Assembly (NCBI GenBank): GCA_036675275.1
Contig: JAKFFG010000027.1
Span: forward strand, 62,001-126,000
Origin: Pollutimonas sp036675275
GTDB lineage: Bacteria > Pseudomonadota > Gammaproteobacteria > Burkholderiales > Burkholderiaceae_B
Reading direction: 5' to 3'
DNA: 64,000 nt
Shown here piece after piece: positions 18,203 to 26,776 of the stretch. Every line of letters begins with the position of its first letter. Within the stretch, counting starts at the first letter, position 1. A program made the translations under genes and the position numbers. The notes below the pieces were generated by a model. The model was not told where the DNA came from and ran no database searches. It worked only from the letters and a program-made list of their open reading frames with translations.

Positions 18203-18488
18203 GGTTTTTTTGAATTGCTTTTAAACTGAACAATACGCGGGAACGTTAGGCACAACAAGTATTAGTTCGCGTGCTGTTTGAGTTCATGGCTATCAAATAA
18301 TAAGTAATGGAATCGTTGCTTTAGTGTAACACCTTGCCGCGGCAAACACCTGCAAGCAGCAGGAAAATCGCCCTGTGCGGCGCGATGAAAAGCAGTCTGT
18401 TGTGAAAATACCAAACCGCCCGGCGCGTTCGGCGCTCCCCAACGAATCGCACTGAGCAGCTCGTTAAAACTCCTTGTCGCAAGCCGTT

Positions 18489-18518
18489 TTGACAAACACA
18501 AAACAATTGCGCTAGAAT
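18489..18518 (+). promoter_or_regulatory. Sigma-70 promoter of tRNA-Val
   Basis: TTGACA (18489-18494), an 18-base spacer and TAGAAT (18513-18518), placed 12 bases before the mature tRNA 5' end. The -35 box is a consensus match. Confidence 0.8.
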
Positions 18519-18530
18519 GCTGTTCTTCCT

Positions 18531-18607
18531 AGGCGGTTAGCTCAGTTGGTTAGAGCGCTACGTTGACATCGTAGAGGTCGCTGGTTCGAATCCAGTACTG
18601 CCTACCA
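18531..18607 (+). tRNA. tRNA-Val (anticodon GAC)
   Basis: A 77-base cloverleaf including an encoded CCA. The acceptor arms AGGCGGT and ACTGCCT pair over 7 bp with one G-U. The D arm is GCTC/GAGC, the anticodon stem CTACG/CGTAG carries loop TTGACAT with anticodon GAC, and the T arm is CTGG TTCGAAT CCAG. A strong promoter precedes it. It sits at the boundary between the housekeeping thrS-infC unit and a nitrite-reductase group. Confidence 0.97.
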
Positions 18608-19129
18608 TCCCCTTTTTGCATTAGGTCGCGCCCCGTCGCACATAATCGCATCCAAAGCAAAACCCCTTGGTAAAAAGCAAACACTTAGGCGTTCTTGCAT
18701 CACAAACGTTCGGGCTACAGTCACGCCACGTAGCGAAATTGATTACTCCTGCCCTTACTCGCCTATGGGACTATGAGATTCGATAAATCTCATAGACAAA
18801 GTCGGAGTCAAACGACCAACAAGCCAAGCAAAAACCGAGTTCCAGTTCCGTGTGCGGCCTACATTCGCGGAGTGCGCCGAAGCACTGCAAAAGCTCCCGA
18901 TGAGCCGGAATCGGCAAGACACAACTTCGGTAACTCTAATTCGTAAAAATCATTTTCGTCGTCCCTCGGATAGTTACAGACATATCTAAACTAAAGCGAC
19001 CAATGTATCTTTAATCGATTAGGGCAATATACCTGTTTCATATTGACTCAATATCGTGTTGACTTTGAGATCCGCTATGGAAGATTATGATCCGCGTAGG
19101 CGTATCACCACTATTAAAGGTGAAACACG
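18608..19129. other. 522 bases without a recognised gene, between tRNA-Val and nirV
   Basis: No protein was recognised. A perfect 10-bp inverted repeat with a 5-base loop (CTATGAGATT...AATCTCATAG) lies at 18771-18795 without a U run. A plus-strand frame is open from 18777 to 18989 (70 codons, no good start); its amino acids look partly protein-like (EFQFRVRPTFAECAEALQKL) but no family was recognised, so it may be a gene remnant. The last 100 bases must contain the nirV promoter; TTGACT occurs twice near 19043 and 19059. No copy of the tRNA 3' end was seen downstream, so an att site is not shown. Confidence 0.5.
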
Positions 19130-19987
19130 ATGCACCGGTTAATCAAGATCATAGTGACATCAGTGGTGCTGGCGTCCGTCACCATTCTTGCGTATTCGAC
19201 TATGTCATACCCTCCCCAGGTGGATGACCCAACCGAGCTCGTGGTGATCAAGCGGGGCGACTTTGCTTATCGTTCCACCGGCGAGTACTTGCGCGGTACT
19301 TACGCCGTAGATCCGCCAACTGTCGTTGTGCATTTTCCCAAGGATTTCCTAATCATGAAACGGCAGGTTAGCCAAGCTGAGTATGCGGAGTGTGTAAGCA
19401 GCGGCTCCTGCAGACCCTTGGATAGAGCGCAGCGCGGCGCCACTTCCCCGAATTTGCCGGCGGTAGGAGTTAGCTGGGCGGATGCAACCGCTTACGCGGC
19501 CTGGTTGTCGGCGCGGACAGGCCATCATTACAGGCTTCCAAGCTACGCCCAGTGGGCTTTCGCCGCTGGCTCAGCGTATAAGGAGGAGGAAGCCATTGAA
19601 ACCTCTGATCCAAGTAATCCAGCCCTGCGCTGGTTGGCCGAATATGAACGTGAAGCCCGCCGTAAAACGACCGAAGACACTCGCCCCAAGACATTTGGCA
19701 GCTATGGCATCAGCTCCACCGGGTTGTTGGATATTGCCGGCACCGTATGGGATTGGACCGACACCTGTAGCAGCCTCCAGTACATCGATAAAGATTCCGC
19801 GCCGGAACAAAACTGTCGCATTCGCGTGGTGGCGGGTCGGCATCGTGGATATATTGCCGATTTTATCCGCGATCCGCGTGGTGGCGCGTGCTCAGTAGGT
19901 ATTCCACCCAGCAATCTTGGGTTTAGACTTGTTCGCGACCCCGCTACCGACCGGCTCGACCGGAGTACTGCATCAGAAGGAGCTTGA
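19130..19987 (+). CDS. nirV: NirV-like formylglycine-generating-enzyme-family protein
   Basis: 285 residues. An N-terminal hydrophobic segment (about 6-25) is a signal or anchor. The SUMF1/FGE-sulfatase fold is marked by PAVGVSWADATAYAAWLSARTG, HYRLPSYAQWAFAA, GTVWDWTDTC, DPRGGACSVG and the terminal NLGFRLVRD. SUMF1-fold proteins called NirV often neighbour nirK in denitrifiers; their exact task is unsettled (maturation of nitrite reductase is often suggested). It lies 145 bases upstream of nirK on the same strand. Catalytic FGE cysteines are not clearly conserved, so formylglycine formation is not claimed. Confidence 0.8.
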   Translation: MHRLIKIIVTSVVLASVTILAYSTMSYPPQVDDPTELVVIKRGDFAYRSTGEYLRGTYAVDPPTVVVHFPKDFLIMKRQVSQAEYAECVSSGSCRPLDRAQRGATSPNLPAVGVSWADATAYAAWLSARTGHHYRLPSYAQWAFAAGSAYKEEEAIETSDPSNPALRWLAEYEREARRKTTEDTRPKTFGSYGISSTGLLDIAGTVWDWTDTCSSLQYIDKDSAPEQNCRIRVVAGRHRGYIADFIRDPRGGACSVGIPPSNLGFRLVRDPATDRLDRSTASEGA

Positions 19988-20132
19988 ACTAGAAGGCCGT
20001 GTAGCAGGATCTGTCGTCGCCATGGGAACACGCGCATTAAATATAGATCTGCATTAAGTTGAGGCAAAAAAAGGGGGCAGCAGGGCTGTATTAAAGGAGT
20101 TCGTCAGGCCAACTTCACACGAAAGGAGTCAT

Positions 20133-21272
20133 ATGATGGAACGACGTTCATTTCTAAAGCAAGTAGGCGTGGGCACCCTCGCCGGTTCGGTCGTTATCGG
20201 GGGTCCGGTTTTGGCAAAAGCCAGCCTCGACACAAGGCCCGAAGAAGCATCCATCGAACACGACATCTCAAAATTGCAGCGGGTCAAAGTTGACCTTGTT
20301 GCACCGCCCATGATTCACGCGCACGAGCAGACCGTTGATTCAACGCCGAGGGTCGTTGAATTTCACATGACAATTGAAGAGAAAAAGATAGTAATTGACG
20401 ACAAGGGCACGACAATGCAGGCCATGACCTTTGACGGCTCCATGCCCGGCCCAACCATGGTGGTGCATCAAGGCGATTACGTTGAATTAACCTTGGTTAA
20501 TCCTACGACGAGCGCCATGCCGCACAATATCGATTTTCATGCAGCGACCGGCGCACTGGGAGGAGGCAAGTTGACTAATGTCAATCCAGGACAGCAAGTC
20601 ACGTTGCGCTTCAAAGCCGACCGCAGCGGCGCCTTTGTGTATCATTGCGCCCCTGACGGTTCGGTGGCCTGGCATGTTGTTGCGGGCATGAGCGGTACCA
20701 TAATGGTCTTGCCGCGCGATGGTCTAAAGGATGCCCATGGTAAATCGCTGCACTATGATCGCGCCTACACCATCGGCGAGTTTGATCTATATATTCCCAA
20801 AGATGAGCAGGGCAATTACAAACATTACGACACTGCGGCGGCCAGCTACGCAGACACCATTGAAGCGATGCAGACCCTTACTCCCACCCACGTGGTGTTC
20901 AACGGAAAGGTGGGCGCGCTTACCGGCGAACATGCACTACTGGCAAATGTCGGCGAAACCGTGCTTTTCATCCATTCGCAAGCCAATCGGGACACCCGCC
21001 CGCATCTCATCGGCGGACATGGTGATTGGGTATGGGAAACCGGCAAGTTCGATAATCCTCCGCTGAAGGACCTTGAAACATGGTTCATCCCGGGCGGCGC
21101 CGCCGGAGCAGCGCTGTACACCTTCAAGCAACCTGGCATTTACGCCTACGTGAACCATAACTTGATCGAAGCCTTTTTGCTCGGTGCGGCGGGTCACGTA
21201 AAAGTCGAGGGCAAGTGGAATGAAGATCTAATGAAACAAATCAAGGCGCCCGGTCCAATCGCCGACGCGTGA
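20133..21272 (+). CDS. nirK: Copper-containing nitrite reductase
   Basis: 379 residues; reduces nitrite to NO in the periplasm during denitrification. A twin-arginine signal (ERRSFLKQVGVGTLAG) starts the protein. Two cupredoxin domains follow. Type-1 copper ligands are His131, Cys172, His181 and Met186 (YHCAPDG...AWHVVAGM). Type-2 ligands are His136, His171 and a histidine of RPHLIGGHGD (about 291-296). The catalytic Asp134 (PHNIDFH) and His253 (THVVFNG) are present, so the enzyme should be active. AGGAG precedes the ATG. It is followed 71 bases on by a cytochrome c. Confidence 0.96.
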   Translation: MMERRSFLKQVGVGTLAGSVVIGGPVLAKASLDTRPEEASIEHDISKLQRVKVDLVAPPMIHAHEQTVDSTPRVVEFHMTIEEKKIVIDDKGTTMQAMTFDGSMPGPTMVVHQGDYVELTLVNPTTSAMPHNIDFHAATGALGGGKLTNVNPGQQVTLRFKADRSGAFVYHCAPDGSVAWHVVAGMSGTIMVLPRDGLKDAHGKSLHYDRAYTIGEFDLYIPKDEQGNYKHYDTAAASYADTIEAMQTLTPTHVVFNGKVGALTGEHALLANVGETVLFIHSQANRDTRPHLIGGHGDWVWETGKFDNPPLKDLETWFIPGGAAGAALYTFKQPGIYAYVNHNLIEAFLLGAAGHVKVEGKWNEDLMKQIKAPGPIADA

Positions 21273-21343
21273 TCACGATTATTTGATTCATGTGAAGGTT
21301 TGCGAGGTAGTAAGCCTCATACCAGCCATCAATGGAGAAGGTT

Positions 21344-21700
21344 ATGCTAATGCTTGTTCACATCGCATTGGGAGTCGCTCTGACTACGAGCGTGATTCCC
21401 GCTCTCGCTTCCGCCCAAGATGTTGCGCCCGCCTCCGCTACTACGACGGCAACCACTCAGCAGAGTGGTGAGAAGTTATACAGATCAGCCTGCGTTGTGT
21501 GTCACAGCACGGGAGTCGCAAACGCCCCCAAGCTGGGCGACAAGGCGGCATGGGCGCCCATTATTGCGCAAGGCATGGATACCATCCTGGCCAATACGAT
21601 CAAGGGCAAGGGCGCCATGCCGCCCAGAGGCGGTGCGAACAATGCCGATGACGTGAGTTTGCGCGCAGCTGTTGAGTACATGGTAAAGTCCGCTCAGTAA
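21344..21700 (+). CDS. Small periplasmic cytochrome c (c5-like)
   Basis: 118 residues from the ATG at 21344, which has GGAGAAGG six bases before it; another ATG lies four codons upstream. A Sec signal peptide (about 1-20, ending ALASAQ) is followed by one CVVCH haem-binding site and a distal Met in GKGAMPPRGG. The class I/c5 pattern is clear. Its place directly after nirK suggests it donates electrons to the nitrite reductase. Confidence 0.88.
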   Translation: MLMLVHIALGVALTTSVIPALASAQDVAPASATTTATTQQSGEKLYRSACVVCHSTGVANAPKLGDKAAWAPIIAQGMDTILANTIKGKGAMPPRGGANNADDVSLRAAVEYMVKSAQ

Positions 21701-22209
21701 GTGCCCTGCCCCATGAACGATTCAGAAAGAACGTCTTATCCTCCTAATAATGCCACCTACATGTTGGAAAACATGTCCGGTGGCCTCTCACCGCCAAGCG
21801 GCGCAAGGCCTTGGCTTTGAAATTGATCGCATGCGGCTTAAAATAGCGCGCGAAAGCCGATTTGAGCGCATGCCTTCTTGCCACCGGGTACAAAACCAGT
21901 CCCTCTATCTGGATAGCAGCTCGTAAGAGTCTGGTGGTAGCATGACGCCAAATGGCAAACATGTATTCAAGCGTATTTTGTCATTTTGTGCGCGACGCCT
22001 CGCACACTGCATTCACCGGCAAAATTAAGCGTCGGACGACAAAACAAAAAGTAACTTTTTGCGGCGAAATTCGTCTGAAAACAAGGCTTCTCTGGTAGTA
22101 TGCTGAATGCCGTAGACCTTTAGCACTTGAATCAATCGCCAGGTAAACCAATATGCGGATACGCAAAGAATAATCCCATTTAGCCTGGGTGTTGTCAGTA
22201 CAGGAAACC
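21701..22209. other. 509 bases without a recognised gene, upstream of rpfF
   Basis: At 21752-21784 an imperfect inverted repeat (GCCACC-ACATGTT...AACATGT-GGTGGC) lies 50 bases after the cytochrome gene; it lacks a U run. A 72-codon minus-strand frame at 21744-21962 is basic but unrecognised and may be chance or a remnant. At 22046-22060 is AAAAAGTAACTTTTT, a near-perfect palindrome about 150 bases upstream of the small ORF before rpfF, a candidate regulator site. The rpfF promoter should lie between there and 22200 (TAGTAT near 22096 is a possible -10). Confidence 0.45.
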
Positions 22210-22353
22210 ATGACCGCGCTTCAATATGCCGTGTATGCTCCGAAACCGGACATGCTTCAGTTACTGGATCTTCGCCGCCACTCCACCTGGCCCGTCGGCC
22301 GCCTCTTCCACCCTTCAGAATCCGGACGCTCATCGGGCGGCTTTGACACATGA
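22210..22353 (+). CDS. Small ORF translationally coupled to rpfF
   Basis: 47 codons (MTALQYAVYAPKPDMLQLLD...GGFDT) with an AGGA site five bases before the ATG. Its TGA overlaps the rpfF ATG in ATGA. The rpfF start itself has only a weak ribosome binding site, so translation of this ORF may deliver ribosomes to rpfF. No family was recognised and no membrane segment or signal peptide is evident. It could be a regulatory leader, a small protein or chance. Confidence 0.4.
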   Translation: MTALQYAVYAPKPDMLQLLDLRRHSTWPVGRLFHPSESGRSSGGFDT

Positions 22354-23219
22354 ACTTAGAGGACCACCCGGCCTGCCGCCTCTTTACCGAGGCCGGCGAG
22401 CTCACACAGATTGACCCCTATTACGAAGAAGGCCGCAATATCTTATGGATGATGCTCAATGCGCAGCCTCGCCCATGCTTCAATTCGGCGCTACTTCGTG
22501 ACATTGCTCAATTGGGGCGTGCGGCGCGAAATTGCGGGCTGCCCATCGATTTCTGGGTAACAGGGTCATCCGTCCCCCAGATCTACAATGTCGGCGGCGA
22601 TCTTCAACTTTTTGCGCAGCACATTCGCGCGGGCGAACACGAACACCTGCTGGCTTACGCGCGCGCATGTATCGACGCCGTCTATCAGGCGGTGACCGGG
22701 TTTGGAACCGGGGCGATTTCGATTGCCATGGTCGAAGGCACGGCTTTGGGTGGCGGTTTTGAAGCTGCGCTCGCACACCAATACGTTCTTGCCCAGAAAG
22801 ATGTCAAGATGGGCTTTCCGGAAATCGCATTCAATCTATTTCCCGGCATGGGCGCCTATTCCCTGGTGGCACGCAAGTCGCACATGCGGATAGCCGAAGA
22901 GTTGATCAGCACAGGCGAATCGCATACCGCGGAATGGTATTTCGACAAAGGCCTGGTAGACAAGGTGTTCGACAAGAACGACGCGTTCAAGGCGACACGC
23001 ACCTTCATAGACGTAATGCGCCCCAAGCTCAACGGCATACGCGCCATGCTCCGGGCACGTCAGCGCGTGTTGCCACTGGATCGCGCCGAGCTCATGGAAA
23101 TAACCGAAGACTGGGCCAGCGCGGCGTTCACCATAGAGGAGAAGGATCTCGTCTACATGGAACGCCTGGTCATGCTTCAGAACAAGCATGTACGAAACTC
23201 GAACCAACGTGCGGCGTAA
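22350..23219 (+). CDS. rpfF: RpfF-type DSF-family signal synthase (crotonase fold)
   Basis: 289 residues. RpfF turns a 3-hydroxyacyl-ACP into a cis-2-unsaturated fatty acid signal by dehydration and thioester cleavage. The Burkholderia-type N-terminus is present (HPACRLFTEAGELTQI, YYEEGRN). The crotonase core reads FWVTGSSVPQIYNVGGDLQLF, then AMVEGTALGGGFEAALAHQYV and KMGFPEIAFNLFPGMGAYSLV. These hold the two glutamates expected for DSF synthases (EGTALGGGFEAA and MGFPEIAF). A bidirectional terminator separates it from the convergent rpfR, so synthase and receptor genes are adjacent, as in Burkholderia. Confidence 0.92.
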   Translation: MNLEDHPACRLFTEAGELTQIDPYYEEGRNILWMMLNAQPRPCFNSALLRDIAQLGRAARNCGLPIDFWVTGSSVPQIYNVGGDLQLFAQHIRAGEHEHLLAYARACIDAVYQAVTGFGTGAISIAMVEGTALGGGFEAALAHQYVLAQKDVKMGFPEIAFNLFPGMGAYSLVARKSHMRIAEELISTGESHTAEWYFDKGLVDKVFDKNDAFKATRTFIDVMRPKLNGIRAMLRARQRVLPLDRAELMEITEDWASAAFTIEEKDLVYMERLVMLQNKHVRNSNQRAA

Positions 23220-23240
23220 AAACCTTCCAGCCTAACGCAA

Positions 23241-23264
23241 ACAGCCGGCATTCATGCCGGCTGT
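23241..23264 (+). terminator. Terminator between convergent rpfF and rpfR
   Basis: ACAGCCGGCA-TTCA-TGCCGGCTGT, a perfect 10-bp stem, followed by CTTTTAT on the plus strand. The reverse strand has TTTGCG after it, so it may also work weakly for rpfR. Confidence 0.85.
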
Positions 23265-23301
23265 CTTTTATGCCCAGCAGCGCCGCGGCACTGCCAGTTC
23301 G

Positions 23302-25290
23302 TCAGGCCACCAGCCGAAGCTTCTTGCCCTTGTTATTGAACCAGTCCTGGAAATCCTTGGCCGGCATAGGCTTGGCGTACAGAAAGCCTTGCGCATAGTC
23401 GACGTCGATGCTCTTGAGGAATTCCGCTTCGGCCTCTGTTTCGACGCCCTCGGCAACCACTTCTATTTTCAGTTGTTGTGCGACAGCGACCATGGTTCGC
23501 ACCAATGCTTGCGAAGTAGGCTTTTCGCTGATGGAACTGATGAAGCTGCGATCCAGCTTGATGACATCTAGCGGCAGCCGCGCCACTTGAGACAGTGACG
23601 AATAACCCGTGCCGAAATCGTCCAGGTGGATTTGCGCGCCCAGCTCGCGGAATTGGCGGATCGTGGCCAGCGCCTGGGCTTCGTCATCGATAAGGCAACT
23701 TTCCGTCAATTCGATATCGAGCAGGCATTGGGTGTGGCCTGCCTCGTGTATGGCTTGGGCGAAGTCTTGCACAATGGTGGAATTGCACAATTGACGCGCG
23801 GAAACATTGATGGCAACACGGATGTTCAGACCGTTAGCCTGCCACAAGGCGGCCTGCTTGGCGGCTGTCCTCATTACCCACTTTCCGAGAGGAACAATGA
23901 GCCCGCTGTCCTCGGCATAGGGAATAAAGCCTGCCGGCGAGATGCGTCCTCTTTCGGGAGAATCCCATCGGATCAGAGCCTCTACACTACGCACCACACC
24001 GGTCTCCAGGCACAGTTTGGGCTGGTAATGGAGTTCAAGCTGGTTGAGATCGAGGGCCTTGCGCAGGTTGCGGTCCAGCCAGATGTATTCGGCCACCTTG
24101 TTGTCCATCTCGGGCGAAAACATCCGGTAAGTACGTTTGCCGGCGTCTTTGGCGACATACATGGCCGTATCCGCGCAGCGGATGAGATGGTCGAGTGTTT
24201 CGCCGTGCTGCGGGAATAGCGCGATGCCGATAGAACAACCCGTATAGACTTCGATGAGGCCCAAACTGATAGGCGCCCTGAGGCGGTCCATGATGCGTTG
24301 GGCCACGCCTTCCATCAGAGCTTCCGTGGCGTTCTGTACGAATACCAGGAACTCGTCGCCGCCAAGGCGGGCCACGACATCGCCGTCTCGCAGGCAGGTC
24401 TTGATATTCAGGGCAACAGCCTGGATGAGGCTGTCGCCTATGAGATGACCGTAATGATCATTGACCTGCTTGAAGTTGTCCAGGTCGAGGAAGATAACGC
24501 CGAAATGATCATTGGCCTTGATTGCAGCGGTAATTTTTTCGTAGATGGCATGCCGATTCGGCAAGCCCGTAAGCGTATCGACAGTAGCAAGCTCGAGCAG
24601 CCTTGCCTGCGCCTTGCGTTCTTCAGTGACGTCGGTGCCGGAACAGACCAGATATCGTTCGTCGGGCCCGCTGCCGCTACGTACAAACTTGTTGCGCCAC
24701 AAGATGGTGCGTACGCCGTTCAGCGTATTGATATTGCGCTCTACCTCGTACGAAGTAGATTCTTTGAAGAAATCGGTGATATTCGCCCTGGAAGCCGCCT
24801 GCTCATCGGCACGCATGAAAGCGTGCGCGCTCTTGCCAATGACGTCTTCTTCTCGGAAGCCGGTTACTTCCTCGCACAAGCGATTGAATCGCAATATATT
24901 GCTGTTGTGGTCGATGATCACGACTAGCGAATTGACTTCCGAAATGACTTGTTCGGCGAATTCGAGCCCGTGAGCGAGGTCTTTGGCCACTGTCGGTGCA
25001 TCGCTGTAATCGGACGCCGTACCCAGCCATGAATTGCTTCCGTTTTTCTTGCCGACCAGGCTGAGCTTCTGCGATTCGCCGAAAAGCTTGATATCGATGA
25101 CCGCATGAGATGTCACGCCGGTGAATGCGCGGATTTCTGCGGCCTGATCGGGGACCAGGACTACAGCCAGGTTGGGAGTGCCTTTGGCGCCAGCCAGTTG
25201 CAAGGCGTCGCTATCGGCCGTTAATTCCCAGAAAGGGCTTTTGGTGCCGAAGTACGCGAACAATAATGAGTCGGTAAGTCCGTCGAGCAT
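23302..25290 (-). CDS. rpfR: RpfR-type receptor: FI-PAS-GGDEF-EAL protein
   Basis: 662 residues from MLDGLTDSLLFAYFGTKSPF; an in-frame start 16 codons earlier is disfavoured because AGAGAG precedes this ATG. Residues 1-90 resemble the FI domain that contacts RpfF. A PAS domain (about 105-225) would bind the fatty-acid signal. GGDEF (about 235-395) has RLGGDEF, and EAL (about 410-655) has VEALIRWD and DDFGTGYSSL, both intact. In Burkholderia signal binding raises the phosphodiesterase activity and lowers cyclic di-GMP. The adjacent rpfF makes this assignment strong. Confidence 0.92.
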   Translation of the reverse strand: MLDGLTDSLLFAYFGTKSPFWELTADSDALQLAGAKGTPNLAVVLVPDQAAEIRAFTGVTSHAVIDIKLFGESQKLSLVGKKNGSNSWLGTASDYSDAPTVAKDLAHGLEFAEQVISEVNSLVVIIDHNSNILRFNRLCEEVTGFREEDVIGKSAHAFMRADEQAASRANITDFFKESTSYEVERNINTLNGVRTILWRNKFVRSGSGPDERYLVCSGTDVTEERKAQARLLELATVDTLTGLPNRHAIYEKITAAIKANDHFGVIFLDLDNFKQVNDHYGHLIGDSLIQAVALNIKTCLRDGDVVARLGGDEFLVFVQNATEALMEGVAQRIMDRLRAPISLGLIEVYTGCSIGIALFPQHGETLDHLIRCADTAMYVAKDAGKRTYRMFSPEMDNKVAEYIWLDRNLRKALDLNQLELHYQPKLCLETGVVRSVEALIRWDSPERGRISPAGFIPYAEDSGLIVPLGKWVMRTAAKQAALWQANGLNIRVAINVSARQLCNSTIVQDFAQAIHEAGHTQCLLDIELTESCLIDDEAQALATIRQFRELGAQIHLDDFGTGYSSLSQVARLPLDVIKLDRSFISSISEKPTSQALVRTMVAVAQQLKIEVVAEGVETEAEAEFLKSIDVDYAQGFLYAKPMPAKDFQDWFNNKGKKLRLVA

Positions 25291-25520
25291 AGCACTCTCT
25301 TTTATGACAGATTTGCAATGCGCCTGCAGCCATTGCACTTGATATTACACCCGAGTTTCGCCTATAGGTTCCGGTAATAATCCTATAGACATTCCCGGAA
25401 TTTTCGGAGGCGATAAGGCGGGTGCATCCCTGTGTGTCGACCCTACGGCGTGGACACAACGACAATAACTTGGCTAAGTATACCGTTACTGTGTAATTTG
25501 TTTAGCAGTTATTTCAGGTT

Positions 25521-26738
25521 TTAACTATAAAAGTGCTTCTCATTTGGCATTTTGCCACGCAATCGCCATAACGCCACCCCGAAAATCATCAAGCCGGCGG
25601 CTGCCAGCCCCGCTCCCACCCAGGCGGTGGATGTCCAGCCATAGCCGGCGGCAATCGCCAGACCGCCCAACCAGGCGCCCAAGGCGTTGGCCATATTGAA
25701 CGCCGAGTGATTCAGCGATGCCGCCAGGGTTTGCGCGTTTGGCGCCGCATCCATCAGGCGGATCTGCAGTGGCGGACCGATGGCAACGCCGCTGCCTATC
25801 AGGAGGACGCCTGCCATCGCGGCCCATGAATGCCCCGCTATCAAGGGAAACATCGCCAACACGGCTACATTCCAGACCAGCAATACGCCGATGGCGGGCA
25901 TCAGCGCCTTGTCGGCCATCCAGCCGCCTACGATATTTCCGACTATCATGCCCACGCCCAGAAACGACATGGCGAAGGGAACCCATACAGGCGATACCCC
26001 GGACACTTCAGTCAAGGTCGGAGCGATATAGCTGACCACGCTGAACAGTCCGCCGAAACCGATAGCGCCAATACCCAGCGTCAGCCAAACCTGCTCTATC
26101 CGCAACGCGCTCAGCTCGCGCATCGGGCTGTTCAGGCGCGATGCGGGGGAATCGGGCAGCACACCGCGCAGCAGCACAGCGGTAAGCAGCCCAATTGCGC
26201 TGACCGCCGCAAATGCCGCTCGCCAACTGCTGGCCTGGCCCAGCCAAACGGCCAGCGGATTACCTACCAGAACGGCTACCGTCAATCCCAACAACACGCG
26301 CCCCACCGCCTGTCCTCTGCGGGCCGGTTCCGCCATGGATGCCGCGACCAGCGCCGCGACACCAAAATAGGCGCCGTGTGGCATGCCGCTAAGGAAACGG
26401 AACAACATCACTGAGCCATACGAAGGCGCCAATGCGCTGGCCAGATTGCCTGCGGCAAATACTGCCATCAGGACAATCAACAACAGGCGTCGCGGCAATC
26501 GGGAAGCAAGGACAGAGATAAGCGGCGCCCCAATGACAACTCCCAGAGCATAAGCGCTGATCAGGTGACCGACTTCGGGCGCGGTCAGATTCAGGTCGGC
26601 GGCGATATTGGGCAGCAGGCCCATGATCGCAAACTCGCCTGTGCCTATCCCGAAGCCGCCTACGGCGAGAGAAAGTTCTGCTGCAATGCGGCGGCCTTTT
26701 GAAACTGGCCGGCGAGGAACCGAATGTGATGCTGACAT
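25521..26738 (-). CDS. MFS transporter of the DHA1 drug/sugar efflux type
   Basis: 405 residues from MSASHSVPRRPVSKGRRIAAE; 40 additional upstream codons overlap the kynU end region and look non-coding. Twelve hydrophobic helices are visible, with GFGIGTGEFAIMGLLPNIAADL in helix 1 and SGMPHGAYFGVAALVAASMAEPARRGQAVG near the middle, typical of AraJ/YdhP/NepI-like exporters. It starts 38 bases after the kynU stop on the same strand and may export a kynurenine-pathway or unrelated compound; the substrate is not known. Confidence 0.85.
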   Translation of the reverse strand: MSASHSVPRRPVSKGRRIAAELSLAVGGFGIGTGEFAIMGLLPNIAADLNLTAPEVGHLISAYALGVVIGAPLISVLASRLPRRLLLIVLMAVFAAGNLASALAPSYGSVMLFRFLSGMPHGAYFGVAALVAASMAEPARRGQAVGRVLLGLTVAVLVGNPLAVWLGQASSWRAAFAAVSAIGLLTAVLLRGVLPDSPASRLNSPMRELSALRIEQVWLTLGIGAIGFGGLFSVVSYIAPTLTEVSGVSPVWVPFAMSFLGVGMIVGNIVGGWMADKALMPAIGVLLVWNVAVLAMFPLIAGHSWAAMAGVLLIGSGVAIGPPLQIRLMDAAPNAQTLAASLNHSAFNMANALGAWLGGLAIAAGYGWTSTAWVGAGLAAAGLMIFGVALWRLRGKMPNEKHFYS

Positions 26739-26776
26739 GTTTGCAAGAACGGTATGAGGGGCTGCATAGTACCGTA

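Noticed and set aside
18262..18506. Two short minus-strand frames of 61 and 79 codons upstream of thrS
   Set aside because: They overlap each other and the tRNA promoter region and show no protein-like features.
19000..19129. FNR/NNR-type box upstream of nirV
   Set aside because: TTGACTCAATATC has only one good half-site, and no full TTGAT-N4-ATCAA match was found.
21744..21962. 72-codon minus-strand frame between the cytochrome gene and rpfF
   Set aside because: Basic composition but no recognised family, no clear ribosome binding site; left as unassigned sequence.
18589..22350. Search for a second copy of the tRNA-Val 3' end as an attachment site
   Set aside because: No repeat of the last 20 bases of the tRNA was seen up to rpfF, and no integrase gene was found, so a genomic island is not established.
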